Origin: Polaribacter sejongensis
GTDB lineage: Bacteria; Bacteroidota; Bacteroidia; Flavobacteriales; Flavobacteriaceae
Reading direction: 5' to 3'
Length of the DNA: 64,000 nucleotides
Assembly: GCF_038024065.1 (NCBI RefSeq)
Contig: NZ_CP150667.1
Coordinates: forward strand, 1,364,001-1,428,000
The translations under genes were made by a program, and so were the position numbers. Within the stretch, counting starts at the first letter, position 1. Each line of letters begins with the position of its first letter. The notes beneath the pieces are model-generated. The model saw only the letters and a list, made by a program, of their open reading frames with translations, did no database searches and was not told the DNA's origin. Below are positions 62,938 through 64,000 of this stretch, in pieces.

Positions 62938-64000
62938 TATTGTATGTATTTAAAATATGCTGATAAAATTAAATCATTTTCTTCACTTGGAGTGAAAATT
63001 TCTAATATTTTTGGTTTTTCTGATGTTTCATAAAAACCTTGTAATTGTGCCGTTACTGTTTCGATAGAATCTGCCTTTAAATAATCTAACTCGTACATTT
63101 TACACAAATGTTCTGCAGTTAAAGTATGCGGAGTTTCAAAATACCTCGCAGCATTGGTAGTTCCTGGTCCTGGAATAATTTTAAAAATTCCGCCACCAGC
63201 ATTGTTGATTAATATAATTCTAAAATTCTTTGGAATATTCGTATTCCATAAAGCATTACTATCATAGAAAAAACTAATATCTCCCGTAATAAAAACCGTC
63301 TGATTTTTATTTGCAAAAGCAGCTCCAATTGCGGTAGACGTACTTCCGTCAATTCCGCTTGTACCTCTATTGCAAAAAACTGTATTTGTTTTATCAATAG
63401 AAAATAATTGTGCGTATCTAATTATAGAACTGTTACTAATTTGTAACTGACTATTAGTAGGAACACTCTCTACAACTTGCTCAAAAACTTTAAAATCTGA
63501 ATGTGTTGCTCTTGATAAATATTCTTGATGTTTTATGCGTTTTTCATCACGAATTTTCAACCATTTTTGTTGATAGTTACTTTCCTTTTTTATTATTGTT
63601 CTATTAAATTTCGAAAAGAAATCTAATGGTTTAATTTGTATAAATTCTGATAAACAAAAAAACGTATTTACCGCTTTCTTTTCATCAATATTCCAATGCT
63701 GTTTTGGTGGATATTTTCTTAAAAACTGTTTAATTTTCTTAGAAACAATCATGCCTCCAAAAGTAATTAGCACTTCTGGTTTTAAATCTTCAAACTGCTT
63801 ATCATCCAAAGAAAAAATTAACTGATCTATAGAATTAACAGATTTTTCTTGATGTAAATTAGAAGTTGTTTCTGTTAAAATTAAAACAGATTCATCCTCT
63901 GCATACAAATCCATTAATTTATGTAAATCGGCATCAGGATAATTAACCCCAACAAGAATCATTTTCTTTTCTGCTGTATTCCATATTTTTGACAAATTAC
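62937..64000 (-). CDS. menD: 2-succinyl-5-enolpyruvyl-6-hydroxy-3-cyclohexene-1-carboxylate synthase, 3' part
   Basis: About 354 C-terminal residues; the gene continues past the right edge, and an inner TTG at 63995 is not the true start. ThDP-binding FITGDISFFYDSNALWNTNI and ILINNAGGGIFKIIPGP fit MenD (family length about 550 aa). Central domain with SSIIRYAQLFS and FCNRGTSGIDGSTSTAIGAA. Commits isochorismate to menaquinone. With menB it shows a respiratory menaquinone pathway. Confidence 0.95.
   Translation of the reverse strand, partial: NLSKIWNTAEKKMILVGVNYPDADLHKLMDLYAEDESVLILTETTSNLHQEKSVNSIDQLIFSLDDKQFEDLKPEVLITFGGMIVSKKIKQFLRKYPPKQHWNIDEKKAVNTFFCLSEFIQIKPLDFFSKFNRTIIKKESNYQQKWLKIRDEKRIKHQEYLSRATHSDFKVFEQVVESVPTNSQLQISNSSIIRYAQLFSIDKTNTVFCNRGTSGIDGSTSTAIGAAFANKNQTVFITGDISFFYDSNALWNTNIPKNFRIILINNAGGGIFKIIPGPGTTNAARYFETPHTLTAEHLCKMYELDYLKADSIETVTAQLQGFYETSEKPKILEIFTPSEENDLILSAYFKYIQ

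Noticed and set aside
1..64000. tRNA, rRNA or CRISPR loci
   Set aside because: No cloverleaf-type sequence, rRNA motif or regularly spaced repeat was seen in any intergenic gap when read by eye.

Overview
The window is a contiguous piece of an AT-rich chromosome from a marine-type Bacteroidota, most likely family Flavobacteriaceae (Polaribacter/Tenacibaculum-like). Three things point there. Gene content is typical of the family: a TamB-like protein, S46 and M1 peptidases, fasciclin, a fused cyclophilin-FKBP, DUF4295 after L28/L33, LptF, RibBA and PurU. Many genes are preceded by the Bacteroidota -7 element TAnnTTTG rather than an E. coli-type promoter. Shine-Dalgarno sequences are generally absent. 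I see no tRNA, rRNA, CRISPR, transposase or integrase gene.

Layout. 1-3.0 kb: 5' part of a TamB-like envelope protein on the minus strand, running off the left edge. 3.2-6.1 kb: tsaD and an LtaS/MdoB-type sulfatase-fold transferase. 6.1-9.4 kb: a minus-strand operon of a coiled-coil protein, an OmpA-N-module-like protein, a Ras/Rab-like GTPase and a hybrid histidine kinase. 9.5-13.4 kb: an MBL-fold hydrolase, a conserved unknown, and an ECF sigma factor with a membrane partner and a periplasmic LTxxQ-like protein. 13.4-17.1 kb: small conserved proteins and a housekeeping run (CAT-fold acetyltransferase, HAD hydrolase, kdsB, a PTPS/QueD-family gene, idi). 17.2-22.5 kb: a lipoprotein cyclophilin, prfC, a threefold-repeated outer-membrane protein and a cyclophilin-FKBP fusion.

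22.5-32.0 kb is an accessory hotspot between two core genes, the cyclophilin-FKBP fusion and an S46 peptidase. It holds two lipoprotein genes, a truncated remnant, three copies of a roughly 140-bp upstream module, three copies of one terminator hairpin, and three attC-like hairpin spacers. It also holds a four-gene GTPase system at 25,413-31,601: an all-helical GASH-like protein, DO-GTPase2-like and DO-GTPase1-like GTPases, and a GAP1-like protein fused to a nucleoside-phosphorylase/MTAN-type domain that keeps its catalytic residues. Imperfect direct repeats flank it. I read this as a predicted NTP-dependent conflict (antiphage or abortive-infection) system whose effector would cleave a nucleoside or nucleotide. 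It is the most interesting locus here. The family names are recalled from comparative-genomics literature and could not be searched.

32-44 kb returns to core functions: S46 peptidase, MATE exporter, fasciclin protein, then a plus-strand run tpx-dgkA-ftsK-lolA-like-lptF-ribBA in which the RibA half of RibBA has lost its zinc cysteines. 44-46 kb: a TetR regulator with a palindromic operator and an SDR enzyme, then convergent peptidase E. 46-53.7 kb: a family cluster of three tandem CarboxypepD_reg-like proteins (the third frameshifted), a DUF6702 protein and two tandem M1 metallopeptidases. 54-64 kb: a cysteine synthase, the operon rpmB-rpmG-DUF4295-ftsY, cinA, a fumarylacetoacetase-family hydrolase, purU, menB, an apparently dead esterase, a CvfB-like protein, and menD cut by the right edge.
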